Assembly: GCF_000348785.1 (NCBI RefSeq)
Contig: NC_020520.1
Coordinates: 186,001-250,000 of the forward strand
Origin: Ilumatobacter coccineus YM16-304
GTDB taxonomy: Bacteria; Actinomycetota; Acidimicrobiia; Acidimicrobiales; Ilumatobacteraceae
Length of the DNA stretch: 64,000 bases
Direction: 5' to 3'
Shown: positions 7,628 through 16,588 of the stretch, one piece after another
Position numbering within the stretch: the first letter of the stretch is position 1
Layout of the letters: each line of letters opens with the position of its first letter
Program-made: the position numbers and the translations under genes
The notes under the pieces: model-generated
Seen by the model: only the letters and a program-made list of their open reading frames with translations
What the model was told of the DNA's origin: nothing
Databases searched by the model: none

Positions 7628-8934
7628 CCACCACGCCCGCCGACGAACCCGACGACGCAGCGGACCGCGAGGCGACGGGCGGGCGCGTGATGACGGCGAC
7701 GACGTTGCCGTTCCTGGTCGGCGGCTTCCTCGGACCGGTCGGCACGATGAGCGTGATCTCGATCTACCCCGAGTTGCGCGACACCTTCGACGCCTCGACG
7801 AGCGCGGTCAACTGGTCGCTGAGTGGCTATTTGCTCCCGATGGCGTTGTTCATGCTCGTGTCGGGGACGATCGGTGAGCGCTACGGGCGGCGTCGCGTCA
7901 CCCGGATCACGTTCATCGGCTACGCGATCGCCTCGGTGCTGTGCGTGCTCGCACCGAATCTCGGTGTGTTCATCACGGCCAGGGTGATGCAGGGCGTGTT
8001 CAACGCGTTCATCACGCCGCTCCTCATCGCCGGGCTGACCGAGCAGGTCGACCCGTCGCGCCTCGGTCGGGCGGTCGGCATCTACGCCGGATTCCAGGCC
8101 GCCGGTGGCGCCGCGGCACCGTTCATCAGCGGCGTCGCCGCGACCGTCAACTGGCGGTGGACCTACGTGATCATCGGTGCGGTGGCCATCGGGCTCGCCA
8201 CGCGCCCGCCGAGCGGCGAGCCGCGCCCCGCGGCGTCGGCGCCGCCGATCCGCCCGCTGCTCACCAAGCGCATGGCATCGCTCTGGCTGTCGGCGCTGTC
8301 GGCCGCCGCCGGCCCGATCGGCATCGGGGTGCTCGTCGGCGTGCACCTCCGCGACGGTCTGGGAGTGAGCTCGGCCACCACCGGTGTGATCCTGCTCGCT
8401 GCCGGCGTCACCGCGATCGTGCTCAGCCCGACCTCGGGCCACCTCATCGACTCATGGGGCCCGCGGCGAGCAGCGTTGGTGTCGGCGGCGAGCGTCACGG
8501 TGCTCACCGTTCCGCTCGGCCTGATCGGTGCGGCGTGGGGTCTCGCCGTGGCGTGGATCATCGTCGCCGGACCGGTCGCCTTCGTCCCGGTCAACCTGCA
8601 ACACCTGGCGGCTGTCGCCGTGCCCGACAATCGAGGTGGCGCGCTCTCGTCGGTGTTGTCGTTCCGCTTCTTCGGGCACGCCCTCGGCCCGGTCATCTGG
8701 GTCCCGCTGCTCGCCGACGACCCGGGCTGGGCGTTCGCCGGCGCCGGACTTCTCGGCCTGATCACCATGGGCGCGCTCGCCGTCGCCACCCGCTCCGATC
8801 CCGACGGCGTCGGCGCTCCGCCGGCCGATGTCCCCACGCCGTCGATCGCCCACCCGACCACGCCCACGGTGATCCGACCCACCACCGCGGCGCCCAGTTC
8901 TCCATCCACCAACCCGACCGAGGAGTCGACATGA
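7624..8934 (+). CDS. MFS transporter, drug/H+ antiporter type
   Basis: About 436 residues with roughly 12 hydrophobic segments. The loop after the second helix has GTIGERYGRRRVTRI, close to the MFS motif A (G-x-L-a-D-r-x-G-r-k/r). The segment FITARVMQGVFNAFITPLL matches the proton-antiporter motif of the DHA families. The cytoplasmic tail is Pro/Thr-rich. It begins inside the stop of the PPOX gene, and its own stop overlaps the next start, so the three genes are tightly coupled. Export of a small hydrophobic compound is likely; the substrate is unknown. Confidence 0.85.
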   Translation: MTTTPADEPDDAADREATGGRVMTATTLPFLVGGFLGPVGTMSVISIYPELRDTFDASTSAVNWSLSGYLLPMALFMLVSGTIGERYGRRRVTRITFIGYAIASVLCVLAPNLGVFITARVMQGVFNAFITPLLIAGLTEQVDPSRLGRAVGIYAGFQAAGGAAAPFISGVAATVNWRWTYVIIGAVAIGLATRPPSGEPRPAASAPPIRPLLTKRMASLWLSALSAAAGPIGIGVLVGVHLRDGLGVSSATTGVILLAAGVTAIVLSPTSGHLIDSWGPRRAALVSAASVTVLTVPLGLIGAAWGLAVAWIIVAGPVAFVPVNLQHLAAVAVPDNRGGALSSVLSFRFFGHALGPVIWVPLLADDPGWAFAGAGLLGLITMGALAVATRSDPDGVGAPPADVPTPSIAHPTTPTVIRPTTAAPSSPSTNPTEEST

Positions 8935-9425
8935 CCGACGCACGCCAACAGATCCACGACGCACTGCTCTCGTACTGCAGAGGCATCGACCGCCTCCGCC
9001 CCGACGACGTGAGCGCCGGATTCCACGACGGCGCCACCCTCGACGGCTACGGCGCCGGACCGATGACGATCGAAGACTTCGCCTCGTACGCGACCGTCGC
9101 GCTCGGCAAACGCTTCACGGCGACGCAGCACCGCATCACGAACACCCGTATCGAGTTCGGCGACGGCGATGCGACCGCGCTGGTGGAGACGTACGTCGAG
9201 GCCAGCCACGTGGAGCCGGCCACCGACGACACACCGCAGCGGCTGCACCTGTTCGCCGGTCGCTACATCGACCGCTGCGAGCCGGATGCCGACGGCGTGT
9301 GGAAGATCGCGTCACGGACGCTGCGCAACGACTGGAGTCGCGTCGACACGATCAGCGAGCCGATGAGCGGGTCGTACGTGCCCAGCGGTCGCGGCGAGAC
9401 GCCCGATCCGTTGTTCGACGCCTGA
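8931..9425 (+). CDS. SnoaL-like / nuclear transport factor 2-fold protein
   Basis: A 164-residue protein matching the NTF2-like layout: an N-terminal helix (QQIHDALLSYCRGIDRLRPDDV), a GYGAGPMTIEDFASY segment, then strands around TQHRITNTRIEFGDGDATALVETYV and the terminal GVWKIASRTLRNDW. Members include steroid isomerase-like and ring-hydroxylating accessory proteins, and many bind small hydrophobic ligands in the cone. It is the last gene of the PPOX-MFS-SnoaL operon and is convergent with an SDR gene 57 bp away. Its exact reaction is not identifiable. Confidence 0.8.
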   Translation: MTDARQQIHDALLSYCRGIDRLRPDDVSAGFHDGATLDGYGAGPMTIEDFASYATVALGKRFTATQHRITNTRIEFGDGDATALVETYVEASHVEPATDDTPQRLHLFAGRYIDRCEPDADGVWKIASRTLRNDWSRVDTISEPMSGSYVPSGRGETPDPLFDA

Positions 9426-9482
9426 TCCCGTCCGGTTCTCCTGGCTGGGTTTCGCGTGGCTTCGCCGCCCGCGGGTTGCGAG

Positions 9483-10232
9483 TCAAGAGAGATGGAATCC
9501 GCCGTCGACGTGCAGGAGTTCGCCGGTGATGAACGCCGCTCGATCGCTCACCAGGAAGGCGACCGCCTCGGCGATCTGCGACGGCTCGGCGACCTCGCCG
9601 AGCGGCAGCCCCTTCGCCACGAACGCGCGCCGTTCCGGGTCGACCAGACCGTTCATCTCGGTCGCAGCGAGCGGTGAGAGCGAGTTGACGCGCACGCCGA
9701 ACCGGCCGAGCTCGCGAGCGGCGGTCTGGGTGATCGCGTGGAGTCCGCCCTTGCTCGCCGCGTAGGCGGCCTGACCGGCGTTGCCGCGCTCGCCCGACGT
9801 CGAGGTGAGGTTGACCACCGCCCCGCCGGTGCCCTGCTCCTTGAACACCCGCGTCGCGGCACGGATGACGGCGAACGGCGCCGTCAGGTTGGCGGCGAGC
9901 GTGTCGTTCCACCGCTCGTCGGTCACGCCGGTGATGAAGTTGTCGAGCGCGACCCCGGCGTTGTTGACCACGATGTCGATGCGCCCCGCAGCCTCGACCA
10001 CGTCGGCGACGAGACGGTCGCCGACCGTTGCCGAGGTCATCTTGGCGGCGATCGGAATCGACCCCGGAATCTCGGCGGCGGTCGCCGCGCAACCCTCCTC
10101 GGTGCGGCCGTGGATGACGACGGTGGCGCCTGCTGCCGCCAGTCGTTCGGCGATCGCTCGACCGATGCCTCTCGTCGAGCCGGTCACCAGTGCGACCTTC
10201 GAATCGAGTCGGTCGGACGCTGTCTCAGGCAT
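9483..10232 (-). CDS. Short-chain dehydrogenase/reductase (FabG-like)
   Basis: A 249-residue classical SDR. The cofactor motif GSTRGIGRAI lies at about residues 18-27, NNAGVA at about 90, the catalytic Ser in NLTSTSGERG, and YAASKGG gives the catalytic Tyr and Lys. The C-terminal ITGELLHVDGG is typical of FabG-type reductases. HGRTEEG after the second strand suggests NADP preference. It stands alone between a convergent SnoaL gene and a divergent serine hydrolase, so neither neighbour indicates a substrate. The ATG at 10232 gives the family length. Confidence 0.88.
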   Translation of the reverse strand: MPETASDRLDSKVALVTGSTRGIGRAIAERLAAAGATVVIHGRTEEGCAATAAEIPGSIPIAAKMTSATVGDRLVADVVEAAGRIDIVVNNAGVALDNFITGVTDERWNDTLAANLTAPFAVIRAATRVFKEQGTGGAVVNLTSTSGERGNAGQAAYAASKGGLHAITQTAARELGRFGVRVNSLSPLAATEMNGLVDPERRAFVAKGLPLGEVAEPSQIAEAVAFLVSDRAAFITGELLHVDGGFHLS

Positions 10233-10368
10233 TCCGTCGACCGTACTTTCGGCAGGCCTCCCAGTTCGATTTCGACGAGCGTGGCGCGTGGCACCAGCTG
10301 ACCGACCCGATCGGGTCGCGACGGGTACGTTCAATCCACCGGCGCGTTCTGCCGATGTCTCCTTCGCC

Positions 10369-11811
10369 ATGCTCGTGAGTTCCGCCACCCGTCGACGTCG
10401 CTCGATGCGCCTGTCCGCGCTCGCTGTCGTCGTCGCTGTCGTGGTCGGGGCCTGCGGTTCGGCCGCCGACGTGCCCGTTCCGGGCGCCGCTCCGACGTCG
10501 ACGATCGGTGACACGGGATCCGACCGAGCGGTGTTCGTCGAGGTCCGGACCACCGACGACAGCGACGCACCGGCCACGTCCCCCGGGCGGGTCGAGCTCG
10601 GTGATCCGACGCCGTCGACGATCAGCCCGACGGCCGACACGGTGGCGAGCGTTTCGACCGTGGTGTCGGAGATCGTCGAGGCCGGTTCCGATGCCGTGAT
10701 CGACGCGCTGCCCACCACCATCCCGGTCGTGGCGCCGGTGCCGGTGGTTCCGGTCGTGTCGGGCTGGCCCGCCTTCGACCAGCACCTCATGACCATCCTC
10801 GACGACGGTTCCTCCGCCGTCTCGGCCACCGTGCTCCGCAACGGGGAGGTCGTCCACGAAGTCGCCATCGGCGAGCGCACCAGCGCCGGTGACCCCGTCG
10901 AGATCGGCGATCGATATCGAATCGCCAGCATCAGCAAGCTGATCACGTCGATCACCGTGTTGCAGCTGGTCGAAGCCGGGGCGATCGGCATCGACGACGT
11001 CGTCGGGCCACGTCTCGCCGCGCTCGTCGGTGTCACGTCACCGAGCGCAGGCGTCGAGTCGATCACCGTCCGACACCTGCTCACCCACCGGTCGGGCATC
11101 GCCCAGTACGAGAACCTGATGTTCCGACGACAGGTCGAATCGTGCGCGGAGGCGGGAGCCACCGGACTCTCGCGCGGACTCGAACGAGCGCCCGGCACCA
11201 CCTACCGCTACAGCAACCTCAACTTCTGCCTGCTCGGATTGCTCATCGAAGACGTCACCGGTGACGACTACGAAGCGGTCGTCGATCGCGAGTTGCTCGA
11301 CCCGCTCGGCATCGACGGCATGCGACTCGCCAGCACGTTCGACGTCGGTGACGGCGACGTCGAACACGACTCCGACGACGGCCGCAACTACATGGAGGTG
11401 CTCGATGCCGCCGGTTCCTGGATCGCCTCGCCGACCGACATCGCTCGCATCACCGACTCGCTCGACCTGACCACCCCGGGTTGGAAGCCACTTGGGCCGG
11501 CCGCCCACGCCGAGATGATGACCATCACCGTCGACCCTCCCGTTCCACCCGAGCCGGTCACCGACCCCGGCACGACGACGACCACCACGATCGTCCCGCC
11601 ACCGCCCACCCGGGGCTACGGCATGGGGCTGATGATCTTCGGCAGCGGCTCGTTCGGCCACACCGGCACGCTCGAGAGCACGAGCGCGATGACCGTGCGG
11701 CAACCCGACGGACTCACGTGGGCGATCACGGTGAGCGGCGACTTCCCCGGCTCCGGCCGGAACCTGGCGCCGATCGTGGCCGAGGCCTTCCGCTACGCCG
11801 GCGACGTGTGA
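10369..11811 (+). CDS. Lipoprotein serine hydrolase, beta-lactamase/class C PBP family
   Basis: About 480 residues. An Arg-rich n-region and a hydrophobic stretch end in VVVGAC, giving a lipobox with Cys29, so the protein is probably anchored outside the membrane. A Thr/Val-rich linker leads to the enzyme domain. That domain has all three motifs: S187-I-S-K190, Y281-S-N283 and a C-terminal GHTGT. A Pro/Thr insert (about residues 390-415) lies before the last motif. The family includes D-amino acid carboxypeptidases, esterases and beta-lactamases, and the sequence does not separate these. A second ATG at 10405 is possible but would shorten the positively charged lead. Confidence 0.85.
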   Translation: MLVSSATRRRRSMRLSALAVVVAVVVGACGSAADVPVPGAAPTSTIGDTGSDRAVFVEVRTTDDSDAPATSPGRVELGDPTPSTISPTADTVASVSTVVSEIVEAGSDAVIDALPTTIPVVAPVPVVPVVSGWPAFDQHLMTILDDGSSAVSATVLRNGEVVHEVAIGERTSAGDPVEIGDRYRIASISKLITSITVLQLVEAGAIGIDDVVGPRLAALVGVTSPSAGVESITVRHLLTHRSGIAQYENLMFRRQVESCAEAGATGLSRGLERAPGTTYRYSNLNFCLLGLLIEDVTGDDYEAVVDRELLDPLGIDGMRLASTFDVGDGDVEHDSDDGRNYMEVLDAAGSWIASPTDIARITDSLDLTTPGWKPLGPAAHAEMMTITVDPPVPPEPVTDPGTTTTTTIVPPPPTRGYGMGLMIFGSGSFGHTGTLESTSAMTVRQPDGLTWAITVSGDFPGSGRNLAPIVAEAFRYAGDV

Positions 11812-11839
11812 GGCGGCGGCGACTCCCATTCTCTTCGCG

Positions 11840-11853
11840 CGACGCGCGCGTCG
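11840..11853. promoter_or_regulatory. 14-bp perfect palindrome upstream of thiolase
   Basis: CGACGCGCGCGTCG is a perfect palindrome ending 13 bp before the thiolase ATG at 11867. The position suits an operator or a promoter-proximal site, but GC-rich palindromes of this length also arise by chance. Confidence 0.3.
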
Positions 11854-11866
11854 TAACGTCGTGGAC

Positions 11867-13090
11867 ATGTCTGACGCACTCATCATCGACGCCTGCCGCA
11901 CACCCCGCGGAATCGGAAAGCAGGGCAAAGGTTCGCTCGCGCACCTCCACCCGCAGCATGTTGCTTCCACCGTGCTCAAGGCGCTCGTCGAGCGCAACGG
12001 GTTCGACACCGCCGACGTCGACGACGTCGTGTGGGGCACCAGCTCGCAAGTGGGTGAGCAAGGCGGCGACCTCGGCCGCATGGCCGCCCTCGACGCCGGA
12101 TACGACATCACCGCCAGCGGCGCCACGCTCGACCGCTTCTGTGGCTCGGGCATCACGACCGCCAACTACGCCGCGCACGCCGTCATGGCCGGCATGGAAG
12201 ACCTCGTCGTGTCGGGCGGTACCGAGATGATGTCGATGCCGAAGAAGGGCATGCTGCCGATGGGCGCGAACAACATGCACCTGCAGGAGATCCACCCGCA
12301 GTCGCACCAGGGCGTGTGCGCCGACGCCATCGCCACCATCGAAGGCATCTCGCGCGAAACCCTCGACGCGCACGCCGCCGAATCGCAGCGTCGCGCCGAC
12401 ATCGCCATCAAGGAAGGGCGCTTCGACAAGTCGCTCATCCCGGTGATGAACCTCGACGGCTCGATCGCCCTCGACCACGAAGAGTTCCCCCGTCCGAGCA
12501 CGACCGTCGAATCGCTGGCCCAGCTCGCACCGAGCTTCCCGGCCATCGCCGACTACCGCCACACCGAGGACGCCAAGACCTTCCGCGAGCTCATCAACCA
12601 GAAGTACCCCGACGTCGACATCCAGCACGTCCACCATGCCGGCAACTCGTCCGGCGTCGTCGACGGCGCCGCCGCGATCCTCTTTGCCAGCGCCGACTAC
12701 GCCAAGGCACACGGCCTCACACCGCGAGCCCGCGTGGTCGCCACCGCCAACATGGGCGACGACCCGACGCTCATGCTCAACGCTCCGGTGCCCGCCGCCC
12801 GCAAGGTCCTCGAACGCGCCGGCATGACCCTCGACGACATCGACCTCTTCGAGATCAACGAAGCGTTCGCCGTCGTGTCGGAGAAGTTCCAGCGCGACCT
12901 CGACCTCGACCGATCCAAGGTCAACGTCAACGGCGGCGCCATGGCGCTCGGTCACCCGATCGGTGCAACCGGCGCCATCCTCATCGGCACCGTGCTCGAC
13001 GAGTTGGAGCGCACCGACAAGCAGGTCGGCCTCATCACCATGTGCGCCGGCGGCGGCATGGCTCCCGCCATCATCATCGAACGCGTCTGA
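11867..13090 (+). CDS. Acetyl-CoA acyltransferase (thiolase)
   Basis: A 407-residue thiolase. The nucleophilic Cys is at about residue 92 in LDRFCGSG. EINEAF carries the conserved Asn-Glu, NVNGGAMALGHPIGATGA carries the catalytic His, and MCAGGGMAP carries the second catalytic Cys near the C-terminus. The HHAGNSSGVVDGAA region fits the substrate loop. It either cleaves 3-ketoacyl-CoA in beta-oxidation or condenses acetyl-CoA. It is related to the second thiolase at 34847. The stop codon lies inside the first bases of a 109-nt hairpin element that also follows the other thiolase gene. A GTG six bases upstream is an alternative start. Confidence 0.92.
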   Translation: MSDALIIDACRTPRGIGKQGKGSLAHLHPQHVASTVLKALVERNGFDTADVDDVVWGTSSQVGEQGGDLGRMAALDAGYDITASGATLDRFCGSGITTANYAAHAVMAGMEDLVVSGGTEMMSMPKKGMLPMGANNMHLQEIHPQSHQGVCADAIATIEGISRETLDAHAAESQRRADIAIKEGRFDKSLIPVMNLDGSIALDHEEFPRPSTTVESLAQLAPSFPAIADYRHTEDAKTFRELINQKYPDVDIQHVHHAGNSSGVVDGAAAILFASADYAKAHGLTPRARVVATANMGDDPTLMLNAPVPAARKVLERAGMTLDDIDLFEINEAFAVVSEKFQRDLDLDRSKVNVNGGAMALGHPIGATGAILIGTVLDELERTDKQVGLITMCAGGGMAPAIIIERV

Positions 13091-13195
13091 GCGGGGCCAG
13101 CTTTCCGTCTCGCTGCGTCAACCGAGCGGCTCGTGTACCCACGTACACGTCGCCGCCGGTTTCCTTGCGAGACGAAAACCGTGATGCCCGCTCAG
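13087..13195. repeat. 109-nt hairpin element fused to the thiolase stop codon, copy 1
   Basis: The element starts CTGAGCGGG, overlapping the TGA stop, and ends CCCGCTCAG, so its ends are perfect inverse complements. Inner stems include CGTCTCGC with GCGAGACG, and CGTGTAC with GTACACG at the tip. It is followed by CGAGCTGAC. A second copy of exactly the same length lies at 36046-36154. The T-run of a standard terminator is missing. Confidence 0.8.
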
Positions 13196-13230
13196 CGAGC
13201 TGACTCCGCGGGCGGCGACGTGAGCTCGGG

Positions 13231-14454
13231 TCAGTTGGTGGCGGTCGATTCGGGGATCCAGCGGGTGGCGACGAGCCCGGCCACGAAGAGGACACCGGCC
13301 ACGCCGGCGAGCGCCCACACCGAGATCTCGCTCGTCGACAACAGCGTCACCGTGCCGAACGCGGCGATACCGACCACCCCACCGAAGAACGAACGAACAC
13401 TGGTGACCGTGGCGCGCGTCGACTGCGGGAGCCGCTCCTGGAAGCGGGCATCACTGATGGCCCAGGTCATCTCCTGCGCCGCGTAGCCGACACCGACGAG
13501 CAGCAACGGCCACATCGACGTACTCAGCGCCGCCGCGCCCAATGCGAGAGCGCCGACGCACATGCTCACGCCGACGGCGCGCCCACTCACGCGTGGCCGC
13601 CGCGCGACGAACTCGTTGCCGACGACGAGTCCGACGAAGATGACGGCGAAGAAGATCGGGATCACGGCATCGTCGGCGCCACGCTCGTCGGCGAGGATCG
13701 GAACGTAGTCGTCGAACAGATACAGCCCTTCGAGCACCGCACCCAGCGCGATCAAACGAAGCGCCACCGGCGTCGACCACGCGTACCGCACCCCATCACG
13801 AAGCGTCGTTCGCCACGCCTCGAATGCACCGCGCTCGTCGTCGTGGCCCGCGTCGTCATCGTCGGCGACCCAGCGAACGTCCGGCAGCGTGAGTACCAAC
13901 CCGATCGACACCGCGTGCACGGCGACCGTGATCCAACCGAGCTGGACGATCGTCGCGCCGATCGCGACCAACCCGGTCGCCACGAGCGCACCGAGCGTGA
14001 TGCCGATCGCGCTGAACTGTTCCATCCTCGCCATCGTGCGGGCGTAGGAACCGGCCTGGTCGACGGCGGTGAGTTGGTCGTGGATCATCGCCTCCCAGGC
14101 GCCGCTCGCGAGCGACTGGTGGACCGACCACAGCGCAGCGCCGACCACCACCCCGGCGAACGACGGTTCGATCAGCCACACCGAGATGCCCACGGCGCGG
14201 AGCACGAACGCGAACGCCAGCAGTGTGCGTCGGTCGACGAGGTCGGCGATCGCACCGCTCGGCACCTCGAACGCCACCTCGATCGCGGCCCACAGGAGGA
14301 ACACGGTCGAGATCTGGCCGGTCGTGATCCCGTTGTCGAGGAACAGCACGGTGTAGAGCGCGTAGAGCGGGCCGAACTCGTCGACGAACCCCAACCCGTA
14401 GAGCCGTCGCCGAAGCGGACCGGCGTGATCGTCGACGGTGGAGTCGCTGCTCAT
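13231..14454 (-). CDS. MFS transporter
   Basis: A 407-residue integral membrane protein with about 12 hydrophobic segments. VPSGAIADLVDRRTLLAFAF after the second helix is an MFS motif A-like loop. AYTVLFLDNGITTGQISTVFLLWA resembles the first two helices of the uncharacterised actinobacterial 'MFS permease' type. The ATG at 14454 starts a short hydrophilic lead (MSSDSTVDDHAG). It is convergent with the thiolase gene across the hairpin element and divergent from an exported serine hydrolase. The substrate is unknown. Confidence 0.8.
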   Translation of the reverse strand: MSSDSTVDDHAGPLRRRLYGLGFVDEFGPLYALYTVLFLDNGITTGQISTVFLLWAAIEVAFEVPSGAIADLVDRRTLLAFAFVLRAVGISVWLIEPSFAGVVVGAALWSVHQSLASGAWEAMIHDQLTAVDQAGSYARTMARMEQFSAIGITLGALVATGLVAIGATIVQLGWITVAVHAVSIGLVLTLPDVRWVADDDDAGHDDERGAFEAWRTTLRDGVRYAWSTPVALRLIALGAVLEGLYLFDDYVPILADERGADDAVIPIFFAVIFVGLVVGNEFVARRPRVSGRAVGVSMCVGALALGAAALSTSMWPLLLVGVGYAAQEMTWAISDARFQERLPQSTRATVTSVRSFFGGVVGIAAFGTVTLLSTSEISVWALAGVAGVLFVAGLVATRWIPESTATN

Positions 14455-14551
14455 CGTGTGCCCCTCTCGCGGACCGTAGTCGGCCGAGCCGTCGCCATCG
14501 CCTGCACGTTTCCGGTCCGGCGGCGCCACCGGGCCACAGTAGGTTCGAGGC

Positions 14552-15895
14552 ATGACATCGCTTCGTCGAATCGCCGCCCTCGCATCGTGTGCGACGTTGA
14601 TGCTGGCGGCATGCGCCGGATCCGATGCCGACTCGCAGCCGACCGACTCGGCTGCGCCACCGGCGACCGAAGCACCGGAGCCGCCGGCGACCGAAGCGCC
14701 CGAGCCAGAGCCAGAACCCGAGCCGGAACCAGAACCAGAACCGGAGCCGGAACCAGAACCGGAGCCGGAGCCGGAGCCGGAGCCTGAACCCGAGACCGAC
14801 GATGACGGGTTCGACGAGGACGATGCCGCCGCCGTGGCCACCGGTGGTGACGGCGATGCGCCCGACGGTGCGGACTTCTCGGCGATCGATCCGATCGTGC
14901 AGGCGTTCGTCGACGAGCGCGGTCTCAACGGCGCCGGCCTCATCGTGGTGAGCGCCGACGACGGCGTGCTCTACGAAGACCACTGGGGGGAGTTCGACGC
15001 CGACCGGATCTCCCTCGTGGCGTCATCGAGCAAGATGATCACCGCCGGGGTGCTCGCACGCCTCCACGACGACGGGTTGCTCGACATCGACGCACCCGTC
15101 GCCGACGTCGTCGACTGGGGTGCCGGCAACCCCGACATCACGCCGGCACAACTCGTGTCGAACAGCTCCGGACTCATCGGCCTGCTGCAAGACGTCGGCT
15201 ACCCGCCCTACATCTGCCAGTACGTCGCCGACGGAACGCTGCAGGAGTGCGCCGAGCAGATCTTCACCAACACCGACGACGACGCCGCGATCCTCCCGCC
15301 CGACACCGCCTTCCACTACGGCGGAGCGCAGTGGCAGGTGGCCGGTGCCGTCGCCGAGGTCGCGTCCGGCAAGTCGTGGGACCAACTCATCGACGAGATC
15401 TACGTGCAACCGTGTGAGCTCGAGACGCTCGCCTTCAACAACCACTTCACGCAGATCGGAACGGGTGGCTTCGACTACCCGACGGCGTTCAACGGTGACC
15501 CGTCGACGCTGGCACCCACCGACAATCCGAACATGGAAGGCGGCGCCTACGTCACCACCGGCGACTACGGCAAGTTGCTGTTGATGCACCTACGCGGTGG
15601 CATGTGTGGCGACGAGCAGGTGCTGTCGCAGAACGCGCTCGACATGATGCACGCCGACCGGATCGCCGAGGCGTACGACGGCGACGCCTACGACGAAGCC
15701 ACCGGCTACGGCATGGGGTGGTGGGTCGACCGCGAGTCCGGCTACATCAGCGACGGCGGTGCCTACGGGTCGGTGCCGTGGCTCGACCTCGACGACGGCT
15801 ACGGCGCCTACCTCGTCATCGAGGCCGACTCGCCGACCGGCAACGAACTCGCCAGTCAGCTCTACGACATCGTCGAAGCCGCCGTCACCACCTGA
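14552..15895 (+). CDS. Lipoprotein serine hydrolase with Glu-Pro repeat spacer
   Basis: A 447-residue exported enzyme. A signal sequence ends in LMLAAC, giving a lipobox Cys at about residue 21. Next is a low-complexity spacer of about 25 alternating Glu-Pro pairs (about residues 48-87), which would hold the domain away from the membrane. The catalytic domain has S158-S-S-K161 and a tyrosine motif FHYGGAQWQ, where the usual Y-x-N is Y-G-G. No clear Lys/His-Thr-Gly motif is seen. It belongs to the beta-lactamase/D-aminopeptidase superfamily. The altered second motif suggests an esterase-like or unusual activity rather than a true beta-lactamase. Confidence 0.8.
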   Translation: MTSLRRIAALASCATLMLAACAGSDADSQPTDSAAPPATEAPEPPATEAPEPEPEPEPEPEPEPEPEPEPEPEPEPEPEPETDDDGFDEDDAAAVATGGDGDAPDGADFSAIDPIVQAFVDERGLNGAGLIVVSADDGVLYEDHWGEFDADRISLVASSSKMITAGVLARLHDDGLLDIDAPVADVVDWGAGNPDITPAQLVSNSSGLIGLLQDVGYPPYICQYVADGTLQECAEQIFTNTDDDAAILPPDTAFHYGGAQWQVAGAVAEVASGKSWDQLIDEIYVQPCELETLAFNNHFTQIGTGGFDYPTAFNGDPSTLAPTDNPNMEGGAYVTTGDYGKLLLMHLRGGMCGDEQVLSQNALDMMHADRIAEAYDGDAYDEATGYGMGWWVDRESGYISDGGAYGSVPWLDLDDGYGAYLVIEADSPTGNELASQLYDIVEAAVTT

Positions 15896-15935
15896 CCGAC
15901 CGTGTTCCCTCGGACCTCGACCGAGGGGCCGACGG

Positions 15936-16451
15936 TCAGAGCGAGGCAGCGGCGCGAGCGATCGCGTCGTTGAAGCGCTGCACGAGTTCGGCGGGATCAC
16001 CACCGCCCTTGAAGATGTCGAGCGGCACCGACGAACCGTCGGCCATGTACAACGTCATCTTGCCGATGAGCTTTCCCTTCTGCGCTTCGATCCCGGCGAA
16101 GTCGGTCAGCGGATAGGTGACCAGGAGATCCTTCGGCGCTCCCGCCAGCACGCCGAACGAATGAACGAGCACCCGTCGATCGGTGAGCGTGAAGTAGCAC
16201 TTCGCCGACGGGAAGTCGGCAGCCATGCCGCCAGCAGCTTCGAGCTCGGCCCGTTGCTCGTTGGTGAACTTGGCGGTGCGACGATCCATCACGACCTTCG
16301 CCGTCGACCCCAGCTGTGCGAACGCCCCCGCTGCTACCGCCTGGCGCAGCGCTTGACCGGCCGGCTGGATGATGCGCGCGTCGAGCACCTGCTCGCCCGG
16401 CTCCAGGTCGTGGCCTGCCTTCTTCGTGACTTTCTTGATGAGGTCGATCAT
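15936..16451 (-). CDS. Conserved hypothetical protein, PH-like domain
   Basis: A 171-residue cytoplasmic protein with no signal sequence. MIDLIKKVTKKAGHDLEPGEQVLDARIIQP leads into a helical middle, then strands YFTLTDRRVLVHSF, DLLVTYPLTDFAGIEAQ and KMTLYMADGSSVPLDIF. The order '..ltdrRvlv.s...' followed by '..i.l.di..v' is that of bacterial pleckstrin-homology (bPH-type) domains. No catalytic residue is evident. It stands alone; two tandem palindromes lie upstream of its start. The function is not known. Confidence 0.65.
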   Translation of the reverse strand: MIDLIKKVTKKAGHDLEPGEQVLDARIIQPAGQALRQAVAAGAFAQLGSTAKVVMDRRTAKFTNEQRAELEAAGGMAADFPSAKCYFTLTDRRVLVHSFGVLAGAPKDLLVTYPLTDFAGIEAQKGKLIGKMTLYMADGSSVPLDIFKGGGDPAELVQRFNDAIARAAASL

Positions 16452-16509
16452 GGGCTCCGTGCTACACGACGACCGCCAGCGCAGCGTCAACCGGCCGACG
16501 CTCTCCCGG

Positions 16510-16578
16510 TTGTTTCTTTTCGACCCGGTCCGAAGGAAACAAGCGGATGTTTCTTTTCGACCGGGTCCGAGGGAAACA
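16510..16578. repeat. Two tandem palindromes, each with a single central base
   Basis: Copy one (16511-16541) and copy two (16548-16578) are each 31 bp. Each left arm is TGTTTCTTTTCGACC, followed by one base (C or G) and a right arm GGTCCGA-x-GGAAACA with two or three mismatches. They lie between the end of the molybdopterin oxidoreductase gene and the start of the PH-like gene, both on the minus strand, and may terminate or stabilise the upstream transcript. Confidence 0.75.
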
Positions 16579-16588
16579 AGCGGCGCGG

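Noticed and set aside
11840-11853. Strong operator claim for the GC palindrome before the thiolase
   Set aside because: Kept only as a weak feature, since short GC palindromes are frequent at this composition.
14690-14795. CRISPR or promoter iterons in the hexamer repeat
   Set aside because: The repeat is coding (Glu-Pro) within an intact lipoprotein gene.
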